Of a stretch of DNA of 64,000 nucleotides, positions 49,464 to 61,700 are shown in pieces (within the stretch, counting starts at the first letter, position 1; every line of letters begins with the position of its first letter). Below the pieces are notes generated by a model. That model was not told where the DNA came from. It saw only the letters and a list, made by a program, of their open reading frames with translations, and ran no database searches. Where the stretch lies: contig JAEUWY010000019.1 in the NCBI GenBank assembly GCA_022059125.1, positions 1 to 64,000 of the forward strand, read 5' to 3'. The position numbers and the translations under genes are program-made. This DNA is from Corynespora cassiicola (Eukaryota > Ascomycota > Dothideomycetes > Pleosporales > Corynesporascaceae).

Positions 49464-51386
49464 GCTATATAATCCGGTTGTATTCTGTATTTAGTTTAAG
49501 CTTAAATTTTTTTATTTATTTTAAACTAATAATACAGTTCTGGGATTCTAAGTAAAAATAATAAAAAAATAATTTAAAATAGTATATTTATTTAAGCGAA
49601 AATAAAAGCGAATATAATAAGTAGCTGAAAATTTAATTAAATTTTAAAAACTTTGTATCTTAACTTCGTAAAGTAGTTTTTAAATAAATATCTAAAAAAT
49701 ATAAACTAAAAATACTATAAAAGAAGTATTAATAAATAAAATTTTTTATATACTAGTATTAATAAAAAAATTTAAACAGATTTTAAGCCTGTTAGAATAA
49801 AAAACAGAAAATATTTAAAAAATAATAGCTTTTTAATAAGTTTAATAAGTTTATATTAAATAAATTATATTTACTGTAATTTAGAGCAAATTTTTTTTTA
49901 AATACTTTTATTTTTTAGTTAAACTAAATTTAGTTTATTGAAATTAATTATATTTTTAAATTAGTTTTATAAATTATTTTTAATAAAAATTTAGTTTATT
50001 TATAAAAAGTTATAATTGCGTATAAAATAGCTTTACTTACTATAATTATAATAAGTTTTTTTTACAGCTAAAGCTTTTTTAAATAGCTTACTAATTTTAT
50101 ATTAGTATAGTAATTATAATTCTGCGCGGGTAGTACGCTAATAAATAAATTTTTTTTTTAAATAAATACTGTAAATAAGTTAGTTAGCTTTTAATTTTTT
50201 AGAATTTTATATAAAGTAAAACTAAAATTATTTTTTCTATTTCTACTAATAGCAGATATAGAAATATTTTAGCGTTTTATATTATAAAAAAAAAAAATTT
50301 GACTATATTATTAAAAAAGTTATTTTATAGAGATTTAAAGTTAAAATTTAAAACTTGTAAAGCTAAAGTTATTTTTTTCTATAAATAAAAAAAATTTTTT
50401 TTTATACTTTATTTTTAATAGTAGTAAATAAAAATTAGACTTTAAAAGTAGAGAAAAAAATTTTTTATTCTATTTACAGCTAATAAAAATCTACTTAATT
50501 TTCTATTTTTTTATTTTTTAAAATAAAATATAATTTTAAAAAATTAAATATTTTTTTTTATTAAAAAACTGTTTCTAAAAGTTATTACCTAAGTATTAGA
50601 GCTCTAAGTATTTTTAAACTAGTTTTAATATATATTTCTAAATTTTTACTATACGAGCTCGCTTAGTAGAATAGTAATTCTAATTAATATTAAAATAATT
50701 TTAAATAAAAGCTAGCTATTATAAAAAAGTAACAGTTTTTCTATTACTAAAAAGCTTAATTTTAAAAATTTATTTAAATAATTTTATTTAAACTAAAATT
50801 AAAAATAATTTAAATAGTTATTAGATACGAGTTAATAGTAGCAGTTTTAGTTATTTTTTATTTTAAAAAAAAAAATCTATAGTAGCGGCTTTAAGTTTTA
50901 ATATTTTAACTTATAACTATAAAATTTTTACTTTTATTAGTATAGAATAAAAATTACTGTTATCAAATTAATATAAAAATCTAATAAATTTCAAATTATT
51001 ATTAGAAAATTAGAGCTGTTTTTAGAGCTAGCTTAATTTTTAAATAGTTTTTTTTATAAAAATATTTAAAAAATATATAGTACTAAATATTAATAGTTAG
51101 AATTAATTTTAGTAAGTTTTTAGTAGTTATTTAGTTTTTACTTTAGTATATAACGCGTTTTTTCTAAAAATAATCTAATTTATATAAAAATAAAAGTTTT
51201 AAACTTAAAAGCTTTAGTTATTAAAAAATTTAAAAATTTTTAACTTTACTAAAAATTAAAAATATATATAGTAATTTAAAACAGACCCAGATTAATACGT
51301 ATACTATTTAGTTATACTTCTTTTTATAATAAATAAAAAAAAATATTTTTAAGCTGTTACCAGTAAAAAAAAGTTTAAAAATATAA

Positions 51387-51745
51387 TATAAAAATATAAA
51401 GCGACTTGTTTCTAATACAGTTTAAATACTAATTAGAATAAAAGTTTATAGAACTAAAAAATAATTATAAATTAGAATTTATAAGTTTTATATAAAAAAA
51501 TATTTCTAAACTATAGAACTATTTAGAAATATTACGTTTTTTTATATTTTTTTCTAAAACTTTTTATTTTTAGTTTAGTTTAGTACTGTTTTAGTTATAA
51601 AAAAATAAAAAATTTAAATAGCTAGATATTTAGACTTAAGTTAAAGTTAAATTAAAAATTAAAATTAGAGTTTAGTTAGAGGTTAAAGTTACGTGCGTAA
51701 TATTAGAAAGTAAATTTAAATTTTATATAAACAAAGTTCGTTACA
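51387..51745 (-). repeat. A1 right LTR
   Basis: 359 bp, TATAAAAATATAAAGCGACT to AAAGTTCGTTACA, followed by TSD CTGCG. Same A1-type second half as the left LTR. Confidence 0.85.
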
Positions 51746-53590
51746 CTGCGTATTAATAGATATAAATTTTAAAATTTTAAAAACTTTTTTATAGTTTTTA
51801 TACGTAAATATATTAAAAAACACGTCTCTAAAAACTAAAAAAAAAACTTTTTTTATAAATATAAAAGATATATTAAAATACTAAAGCTTATATATATTAA
51901 CGGTATTTTAGTTTTAACAGTAAAAAGCAGACTATATTAAGTAGCTAAAAAATATATAATAAGTAAAAAAGTATATATAAAATAAAAATTTTATATATAA
52001 AATAGTAGTTTTTAAAATTTTAGTTAAAATAACTTTTATAGCTATTTAAAATAAACAGTCTATACAACTTCTTTTAATACGTTTTTATATACTAGTTAAA
52101 ATACTTTAGCTACTTAAAACTAAGTGTGTTATTTATTTATCTATTTGTAAATATAAAAAGTTTTTAGTTATATAGTATATTAGTTTTTTTATACTAAATA
52201 GAGATATAAACGCGCTTTTTATAAATAATAAAAAATAAAATAGTATATTTAGCAGTATAAATACTCTAAATAACTATAATTTACTTATAATTATCTAGCT
52301 GTATAAACTGTAGTTTTATATATTTTTCTAATTCTATAATAACTTTTAATTTAAAGTCTGTTTTATTAAACTTATAAATATTATTTATATAAACTTTATA
52401 TTTAGTAATTTTATTTTATATAAGCTTAAGCTAAGCTCTAATAATTTTTAGATTTTTCTGTATAAATTTTTAACAGTTTTTTACTCAATTAAAAGCTATT
52501 TTAAACTTTTCTATACGCTTAATAAATCGCTTTATCTAGTTTTATCTAATAAATATACTACTATATATAGCTAGAAGTTTATCTGTAATATCTACTATTT
52601 TAAATAACTAAAATATAAATCTACGCGCGTTAAAGTTAAGTATATATTATATAACTATTTATATTTTTATTAAAGTAAGTTTTTAGCTATTTAGTAGTAC
52701 TTTATATTAAAATTTAATTTTATTAAGCTAATTAAAAAAGCTGCTAAAAAAGTATATTAAAAACTACTATAGTACTTTATACGCTTTTAAACTAACTAGA
52801 TTTATATATTTGTAGTATAAGTTTAATCTAGCTTTCTTACTAGAGTAGTTAAGTCCTATATTATTAAGCTATTATTTTTTATACGTGGTATTCGTAATAC
52901 TAAAAAAAAATATCCGATTTAGTAGTATATCCGGCTCGGTAATACTTTATATTATATTTTATTTATAGAAAAAATATTTTAATTTATTATAGCTTTTTTA
53001 AAGCTACTATACTAACTAAATTAATACTATTCTATATAAACTTTAAAACTTAATAGTTTTGATATTAATAAATCTAAAAAAATGTTTTTATACTTATAAA
53101 AAGCTATAAACTTTAGCTTTATTATTAAAAAGTTTTTCTTTTAATAGCTATCACAATAAAAAAGTTATTAAGCTTTAAAGTTTTATATAAATATTTAGTA
53201 TTAAGTAATTAGCTCGCTTATATAATCGGCCTGTTTATAATTTACATTATATAAATTAAAATAAATAAATAGTAGTAGTAATTATATAAACTATATAATA
53301 TAAACTAAAAATATATTTAGTTATTATATAGTTATAGTAGTAGTTATTATTAGTAAAAAGTAAAAAAAAATTATAAAAATACTATTATTATTTAAAGTAA
53401 AAGCGTAAATTATATAATAAATAAAGCGTTAAATTCTAGTACTACAAGCTCTAATATAAAAGTAAAAGTAAAAGTTTAACTAAAATAGAACGTAAATAAA
53501 ATAATATACTCGCTGCTTATAAATAACAAAATAAGAATAATAGAGAAAAATAGAGAAACAGAAGTATTTAAAAGTAATACATTACTAGAC
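51746..53590 (-). mobile_element. Degraded DNA transposon, possibly pogo/Fot1-like
   Basis: AT-rich, stop-riddled. On the minus strand around 52300-52440 a translation contains NNIYKFNKTDFKL, which resembles the NIYNFDE/D-KGF block of pogo/Fot1 DDE transposases. The right 330 bp (53210-53540) shares text with 63519-63690, including ATAATATACTCGCTGCTTAT. Element ends were not found, so class and limits are tentative. Confidence 0.4.
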
Positions 53591-55239
53591 TTAATCTAAT
53601 TTAATTTTTACTTCATGTGCCCTCGTTGCAGTTGCCTGGGTCATAATTAAGACAGAAGTAGCAGAGGCTATAGACGCAAAGAAAGCAACCATAGAACTCC
53701 AACCAGGGTTAACTAATGGATAAAGAATGATGGAGATCACTGCAAAAGCTAGGCCTAGAGCGAAAAAAGCCCACATTAGGCCATAAGCTGGCAAGAACCA
53801 AGATCTTTTCAGGAGAGGTACAACCATTATGAGGTTACCCATCACAGCCATGATACTGCTTTGGATTAGGTACCAGAAATCCGCGTCTCCCGTGCTTCCC
53901 GGGGCTTTGCTCTGCATGGATAGTGCAAAAGCTTTATACCCAGGAATTATAGCAGCGATGAGAAAGACCAGGATCAAGGCAATAAGCAATACAGTTTCCT
54001 AGATCAATACATTAGCCCCATCCATGGCATCGGAAAAGCAGGAAAAGCATCTACCATTTCTTTGCCCATCTTTTCATCTTTAGATGGGAGTGCAATCTCC
54101 TCAGTTGACAGGGCAGGCGACTGTGGCGATCGCTCTAGGAAAGATACCAACGAATGATGCGTGTCGTTGAGATCCGATGATCCACTATTCCAAAGGCTAT
54201 CGAGTATCCTTATCCTGGCATCAATTCCGTCGATTATCGGTGCTATGTCTTCTGCATCATCTTCCTGCAAGGAGGCAATTTCATTGAACAGGTGGCGGCG
54301 CCCATCCAGCAGATCTAGTTTCGCGCTGTGTAAAACACGTAGTACAACATCGCCGCTCAAAGAGTCTGAATTAGCGTTCCATCCCAGGAAGATGTCCACC
54401 ATGAACTCCCAGTAAGGAATTTCCAAGGCGTCCTGCAAATAGCACATGATTTCTTCGTCTCGCCGTTGTGTGATCACGAACTTTGGAGATCGTGTCTCAG
54501 GTTCACCCCATGTTCTTGCAATCTGCTCGCAAAAGTGACCGAGGTCGCCAATATCAGCAGAATCAGGATCGCTTTGTTTTTTTTGTATCTTAGAGATGGT
54601 CTTCCGGGCATCCTGCAGTAACCCCTGAGCATGCTGCTTGCCGAACGAGAGTACAGCGACTTGAAAGTATTCTGCAAAGCCGCGGTCGAGGAACTGGAGG
54701 GACCTGGCAAGCTGAAGAAGCCTCCGCTTTATCTTTCGGTTCTTTACTATTGCGTATGGGCCATAGCATCTGTCTTGTAGCTGCCTAGGTAACTGGTATT
54801 GTTAAGAAAATCCTCTATGTTAAAGATGTTGTTTGGTAAATTGACACTAACCTTCCTCCCAGCCTGTATCTGAGCTCTTCTTTCGAGAACGTTTAGTGTT
54901 GATGTATCAAGGAGATGAGTCCCTTGAGCCAGACTACCGAACATCGATTGGTTTCCAGCAATATTAAAAGTGATATTATGTAAGCCACCATGGACGATGC
55001 CAGCTTGAAGTCCACGGTTGTAGTCGCCAAAAAAGAGGCTTTGTGGTTTCATGTTTTGCTCGTTTTGCTCGTGTTGCCTTGACTCTTTCCCGCTTTGAAG
55101 TTCATTATTATTAGCTGTGCTCGCTGTCAGTCGTATAGGTACAGTATTGGTTCTAGCCGGTAGGAAAGGACGAACCTGTATGGCTTGAGTTTACTGTTAC
55201 ATTTTCTTCGTCTTCGAGCGTACCCGAGGATGCAGACAT
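53591..55239 (-). CDS. Uncharacterised four-TM protein with NLR-type Gly/Gln motif near the N-terminus
   Basis: Four exons on the minus strand: 55239-55176, 55114-54852, 54792-54055, 53998-53591. Introns are 56-61 bp (GTTCGT, GTTAGT and GTAGAT donors). All joins are in phase and give 490 residues with no stop. Residues 1-45 are polar and Asn/Gln/Glu-rich (EQNEQN). Residues 48-75 contain FFGDYNRGLQAGIVHGGL, a G-x-x-N-x-G-x-Q-x-G pattern seen at the N-termini of fungal NLR/STAND and amyloid-signalling proteins. Residues 110-355 are a mostly helical soluble region (SLQFLDRGFAEYFQVA, VITQRRDEEIMCYL, VDIFLGWNA). Residues 356-490 carry four hydrophobic segments, starting ETVLLIALILVFLIAAIIPGY and ending before a Lys-rich tail. 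I do not recognise the whole family. A role in membrane-linked non-self recognition or cell-death signalling is inference. The gene is undamaged between two RIP blocks. Confidence 0.8.
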
Positions 55240-55479
55240 AGTTGAGCTGGAAGGTTCGAACCAAGTTAGTTTCGGCCTCAGCTACTTGCTGTGCTCTTTA
55301 GAATGGCACTAGTATTGGTGTAGAGAGCTGTCTTACAGTATATCAAAATACCAAATTTATAAAATATACGCAGAGTCTTTATCGTGCAAACAAATAACTT
55401 TAAAAGACAAAAAAAAAGGTAAATATTAAGCTCCGGAAATTGCTTAATTAATACACATCAGCCTACTACGCCTCTTTGC
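55240..55479. other. 5' flank of the four-TM gene
   Basis: GC-balanced near the start codon, growing AT-richer by about 55330-55440. It presumably contains the promoter. No distinct element was recognised. Confidence 0.4.
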
Positions 55480-55760
55480 TGCGCCACTAGTGGTGGAGAA
55501 GAGTTGTACTTCGCCACAAACAGCTGCAGTGCTGCGCCACTAGTAGCGGAGAAAAGTTATACTTTGCTATAAACAGCTGCAGTGCTGCGCTACTAGTAGT
55601 AGAAAAAAGTTATACTTTACTATAAACAGCTGCAGTACTGCGCTACTAGTAGTAGAGAAAAATTATATTTCGCTACAAGCAGCTGTAATTCTATACTACT
55701 AATAGTAGAAAAGAGTTATACTTTACTATAAGCAGCTGTAATACTATACTAGTATAAAAT
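55480..55760 (+). repeat. 53-bp minisatellite, five units plus a partial, with graded RIP
   Basis: Units start at 55480, 55533, 55586, 55639 and 55692, each exactly 53 bp, with a partial sixth at 55745. Unit 1 begins TGCGCCACTAGTGGTGGAGA; by unit 5 this is TATACTACTAATAGTAGAAA. The changes are C-to-T and G-to-A and accumulate unit by unit away from the gene island. Each unit contains CAGCTGCAGT or its decayed form. Confidence 0.9.
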
Positions 55761-56144
55761 AAAAAAATCTATACTAATATTAGTTTTTAGCTTAGTAGTA
55801 AATAAAAATATTTATATTATATATATTAAATACGTATAGATTGAACTATAAATAAAATTTTAGAAAAAAATTGTATAAAAATATATACTAAAGTGTTTTA
55901 TAAAATAGTATTATAAAATAGTATTAGTTAATACTAGTAGTTATTTTAATAGTAAATAAGTTTAACTATATTACTAAAAAACTTAAACTAATTTAATTTA
56001 TTTATAGCTTTAATTTAAATATTATTACTATTTATTTTTTTACTTTAATTACTAAATATAAGTTTTTATTATTATATTTCTGTAAAATTTATTTTAAAAA
56101 ACTATATAATATAAATTATAAATAAGTATAAAATAATAATATTA

Positions 56145-56280
56145 AAATAGTCTAAAAAAATTATACTTTTTAAACTTTTATAACTTTCTAACTAAACTAG
56201 CTATTAAAAAAAATTATACTTTTAAAAAAATTTATTACTACTATAATAAAATTAAAAAAAAAAAATTTATTTATAAAATT
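56145..56280 (+). repeat. Fragment of a Tc1/mariner-like terminal repeat
   Basis: TACTTTTTAAACTTTTATAA followed by CTTTCTAACTAAACTAGCTA matches the ends of mariner relics 1 and 2. No transposase text follows, so it is a truncated end or miniature derivative. Confidence 0.5.
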
Positions 56281-58586
56281 TTTAAAGTATTTAAAAAAGC
56301 TTTAAAAATATAGTTATAATAATTTAAATCTAAATACTATTTTACTACGTTACTTTTATTTTTTTATTTTTTAATTACTTTATTTTACTTTTACTTTTTT
56401 TATTTTTAACTAATTAGTTATTATAAATTTAAGAAAATAGGCGGCGCAGGCAACGCTTTTAAAAAATAGCTAATAATAAATACTAATAGTAAGTACTTAT
56501 TACTCTACTAAGCTAAAATAAGTTATATAACAGTTTTATAAAAATATTAATACTAGAAAAGATTTAGTATAAAATTTATAAAACTCGTAACTCAGCGTTT
56601 TATAAGTTTTATACTTTTATAAAAATAGTTTTATAAAACTAAAAAATTTTATAGAACTTAATATTTATATAGTTTATATAATTATATTTTATAATTATGT
56701 TTACTTTGTTAGTAATTTTATTATTTAAAATCAACTATTAATTTATTATACTTTATTACTAATATAAAAACTTATATAGTATATTATATATCGTTTTACT
56801 TATATAACTTTACTATTATTTATTTCTAAAAATTAATTTAAGCAGCTATTTACTTTTTAGTTTTATTTATAGCCTGTAGCACAGTTTTAATATTATAAAT
56901 ACTTTTTAAAATAAGTATTACTTTAGAATTACGCGTACTTTTAATTTTAACTAGTAATACTATTAATATTAAAACTACTACTAGTATAATTATATAACTT
57001 AACACAGCAGATAATAATTTTATTAAAATAGTAATATTTAATTTTTATTATAAAAAATAAAGTAAGTTTAAAAACTAGCTTTTACAGCTTAATTTATTTT
57101 TTAACTTCTAAAATAAAAATATTAAAAAAAAAACCGTGTTATATTTATAGCTACGTATATAAAAAACAAAGCACTTTAATAGATAAAATTAGTTTTTATT
57201 AAGTATAAAAATAGTAAAACTAATAATAACGTTAATAAATAGAAAGAAAACTTTAATAAATTTAAAAAAAAAATTAAATAAATTTTTAGAGTTTCTAATA
57301 AAAATATAATTACTAAATAAGCTATTTAATATTTTAAATAATAGGTTTTAGCTGCTAACTATACTAATAAATTCTAATAACTGTTAATTTTTACTAAATA
57401 AAATAATAAAATATTTATAATAATATACTAATAAAAACTTAAATTTAATATTAAAAAAAAACTTATACGCTTTAAAGCTTAACTTAATATATTTAAATAA
57501 CTTATAAATAAGTTTAATAATATTAATTAGAAACTGTACGAACTGCGTATAAAATTATACTAAAACTAAAACTTAGAATATAAATAATATACTAAACTAA
57601 GCTATAGTAAAAGATACTATAACGCTGATATAGGTAAATAAGTTAAATATAAAGTAACGTATTTTATTTAAAATACTTATAGTAATAAATTTATAGTTTT
57701 TAGTAATATCTAGAAAACAGAATAAAAAAATAATAAATTTAAAAGTAAAATTATAATTTACTACGCGTGTAAAAAAACAGACTATATTATAAAAAACTAT
57801 TAATTAAAAAAAAAAGTTATTTAATAGTTAAATATAGTATAAACTACTTTAGACAACAAAACTAACGCAGATAATAAATAAAAAATTATTATAAATAAAT
57901 TTTATAAAATAGAATTTATCTGCGATAGCAAACTACTGCGATATAAAAAAAATTTTTTTTTTTAATTATATTTAGTATTAAAATAAAAGCACTTAAACAG
58001 AGTCTAAAAGTATTTTTAAAAAAATTAAATTTAAAAAACTTAGTTTTTTAAAAAAAAAAGCTTTTTTTAAAATATATAATTATATAAACTATTTAAATAA
58101 CGCTAGTTATAAGTTTAAAAAAAACAGTAATAGTAGTATACTATCTAAACTTTTTTAATTTAAAGTTAATAAAAACTTTAAATAAATATAAGAATTAGCT
58201 AAAATTTTTAAAAAATACAGAAAACATTTAATAAAAACGCCTGTATAGTAAAAAAAATTACTTATAATATATAAATAGTTAAAAATATATAATAACTTAG
58301 ATAAAAAAAACTAAAATTTAAAAAAATACTGATAATAACACAGTTCTAAAACATAAAAACAAATTAATTAACTAAATTTAAAAATTAGATTAGCAGTTTT
58401 ACTAAATTCTAACAGTAAACTAAATATAGTTTTATATTTTTTATAAAGCTAGAATACATAAAAACTATAATACTATTTAAATTTAAAAAATTTAAAGTAT
58501 ATTATTAAAGCTGTGCTATAGGCTATAAACAAGACTAAAAAGCAAATAGCTGCTTAAGTTAATTTTTAAAAATAAATACTAGTAGA

Positions 58587-58740
58587 GTTACGTAAGTAAA
58601 ATAATGTATAATATACTATACAGATCTCTGTATTAGTAATAAAGCATAATAAGTTAATAGTTAATTCTAAATAATAAATTTACTAATAAAGTAAATATAA
58701 TTATAAAGTATAATTATGCGAATTATATATTTATATAGTA
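58587..58740 (-). repeat. Family C LTR-like repeat, copy 2
   Basis: Matches 25119-25260 in the same orientation (GTAAGTAAAATAATGTATAA, then ATACTATACAGAT). It retains TCTCTGTATT where the other copy has TATTTATATT, again a RIP-type difference. Confidence 0.55.
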
Positions 58741-61700
58741 ACCGCGCTTACCCGTACTTTTTATAAATACTTATTATTAGTATTTATAAGCGCTTACTTT
58801 ACTAAAGCGTAAACTCTAAATTATATATTTTTTTTAGTTATATAATATAGTACAGCAGTTTTTTTTTAGGCGCGTAATTATATATATAATTAGAGCTGCG
58901 CTCTTAGTGTTGCCTGCCTAAGTTCTTCTAAAACTGTATTATAATATATATAAGCTATTTATAAACGTTGTGCAGAGAAAATTAATACTAAATTTACTAT
59001 TTAAATAAAATATTAGTAGAATAGTTTTTAAAAAAACTATATAAATATATATAACAGCAATTTAACTGCGAAATATGTATATATAACACTTATTTATAAA
59101 ATAAATAATAAGTATAATATTTTTTTAAAATAAATAAGAATAAAAAACTTATAATAAATATACTAGTTAATAAAAAATATATATAAAATTTTTAGTAAAT
59201 ATACTTATATAAAAATTATAAACGATACTAGAATAGAAAATACTTATATAAATTTAGTAATAAATTTTTTTTAAAACAGTACGTAGCGTTTATAATTAAT
59301 TTAAAATATTATACACTACTAATTTAGAAAATTTAATTAAACTATTTATTAAGCTTAATAAATACTAAATAAAAATATTATTATATATAAAAATTTAGTG
59401 TAACTATTTTTTACAGCAGACTATAAAACGTAGTAAAATAAAAATATATATTTATAAGTAACTTTATTTCTTTTATATAGTAACTAAAAAAAAAATACTA
59501 AAAAAAGAATTACTAGATTAAAAAGCTATAACTATTTTAAATATCTAAAAATACTAAAAAAAGATTTTTTTTAATATTATAAACACAGCTATTTATAATA
59601 TTATTTTAAAACTTTTATAGTTTAAAAAATATAATTTATATATTAACTAAGTAAAAAAAAAGCTTTTATTTACGAGATATAATTACGCTATTATATTAGA
59701 ATCTATATATTAGTAGTATCTAATAGTAGATAAAATTACGCTAAATAATATAAATAGTAAAAAATTAACTAAAATACTTTTAAAAAGAAAAGTTAACTTT
59801 ATTAGATCTAATAAAAAGCTACTAAATAAAAAAATAAAAGTTTTAGAAATAATTTATATAACTTCTATAATTTTTAAAAAATAGAATAAATAAAAACTAT
59901 TTCTTTAAAAAAAAAATAATAAAATATTATTTAAGTATTAGCTTTAAAACTGCGAAATAGCCTTTTAAAAAAAAAAATATCTAACTTTTAAATTTATTTA
60001 TAGTTTAATAAAAAAAAAACTGATATTATTATAAATATATTTTAATAAAAATTTTAAAAAAAATTTTATATATAAATTAATATTAAAAGCAGAATATCTA
60101 ATTATTATTATTTTTAAAAAAGATAGATCTCTACAGTTATATATAGATTTTAAAAAATTTAATAATATTATAATTAAAAATAGATATTTACTACTAAATA
60201 TTTAAAAGTTTAGAAATAAGCTATTTAAAATATAGATATTTATAGCTTTCAATTTTTAAAACACGTATAACTTAATACGTATAAAAAAAATAAAAATAAA
60301 AAATAGTATTCTAGATACAGTATAAGTACTATAAATATTTTATAATATTATTTAGTTTTTGAACGAACCTATAATATATCAGACACCTATTAATAATATA
60401 TTAAAAGTATATTTAGATATATTTATTATTATATATTTAAATAATATTTTAGTTTTTTTTAAAAATATTAAAAAACACATCTATTACGTATAAATAGTAC
60501 TAAAATATTTAAAAAAAAAATAGAAGTATAACTTAAACTAGAAAAATTTAAATTCTATAAAAAAAATTTAAATTTTTAAAATATATTATAGAAAAATATA
60601 AAGTTAAAATTAGTTTAAAAAGAATTAAAATAATTAAAAACTAGTTAACACTAAAAAATATAAAAAATATATAATTTTTTTCAAAATTCTGTAACTTTAA
60701 TAAACAGTTTATTAATTACTATTTGAAAAAAATACTACTACTTATAAAATTAATAAAAAAAAATATGTTATTTAAGTAGAATACAGACTAATAATAAGTT
60801 TTTAAAATATTTAAAAAAAATAAGTATATTACTACTAGTTTTTATATTTTTTACTAGTAAAAAACTTTTATATATAAAAATAGACGTATTAGACCTAGTA
60901 ATAAAAGTATATATTAATTAAAAAAAAGTAAAAAATATCTAATTATTTATTACTTAAAAAAAATTCAGTAAAACTAAAAAAAATTATAATATTTATAATA
61001 AAAAATTACTTACTACAGAGGGGTGATATTAAAAAAGAGTAATCGAAAAAATAGCACTTTTTAAACTTCTATAACTTTTTAACTAAACTAGCTATTTTTT
61101 AAAAAAAAAAAAAATTATATAGAGATTTTTCTAGCTTTTTACTATAACAGAGAAAAAAAATTGCTTATATAATAATAATAGACTTAAAAGTTAGAAGAAA
61201 AGTAGACTAAAAAAAAGAGTAAAATTAAAATCTAATTTATTTTTTATTAAAAAAAATTTTTAAACTTTTTATTTTACGCTAATTATATTTAGCTAAATTT
61301 ATATTACGTAAGCAGAAAACTAAAACTAGATATTGAATTTAATATTAAAAAAATAAATTTTTAAAAATAAAGTTTTGCTTATATAAGCACTAATTATATA
61401 ATAATAAACTAGTTTAATTAGTATAAAAATAAATATTTCAGAAATTTAAACTTAAATCTTTATTTCCTCTAAACACAGATAAAATAAAATCTTAATTTTT
61501 AACATATAAAAAAAAAGTTAATCTTTTATATAAAGCTAATACATCTATTATAACTATTTCTAATATACTAAATAAAAGTAAAAAAAGTATTTATAATACT
61601 ATACAACGTATTAAAAGAAAAAAAAAATTATTTAATAGTATAATAAAAAATAGAAATTAGAATAAAATAAAACTATTAAAAAAAGATAAAAAAATTATAA

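Larger units (their letters stand above)
25992..51745 (-). mobile_element. Ty3/gypsy element A1, outermost of a nested stack
   Basis: Bounded by two LTRs of about 360 bp in the same orientation (25992-26351 and 51387-51745) that read TGTAAG...TTACA before degradation. The flanks are CTACG on the left and CTGCG on the right, a 5-bp target-site duplication differing by one G/A transition. Its own sequence, about 7.1 kb after removing insertions, lies at 26352-31223 and 49464-51386. On the minus strand it aligns with A2 internal sequence, with 51386 matching about 33628 and 49470 matching about 35570. It is interrupted by a solo A2 LTR and by element B. All coding sequence is RIP-degraded. Confidence 0.85.
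55761..61015 (+). mobile_element. Degraded Ty3/gypsy relics (family C and a reverse transcriptase fragment)
   Basis: AT-rich, stop-riddled. 56655-56800 is an inverted family C LTR-like sequence; 56850-57900 is the plus-strand gag-proximal part matching 23950-24840 in reverse. 58587-58740 is another LTR-like copy. From about 59100 to 60960 a gypsy pol relic reads on the plus strand, with YIDFKKFNNIIIKNRYLL near 60136 (reverse transcriptase start) and YLNNILVFFKNIKKH near 60430 (the YxDD region, where DD has become NN). The relation between the pieces is uncertain. Confidence 0.65.

Noticed and set aside
20000..53590. AT-rich block as a regional centromere
   Set aside because: Its content is explained by identifiable nested transposons with TSDs, and it lies only 20 kb from a telomere; composition alone cannot support a centromere.
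55480..55760. Regular direct repeats suggesting a CRISPR array
   Set aside because: The 53-bp units are contiguous with no unique spacers, and the genome is fungal.
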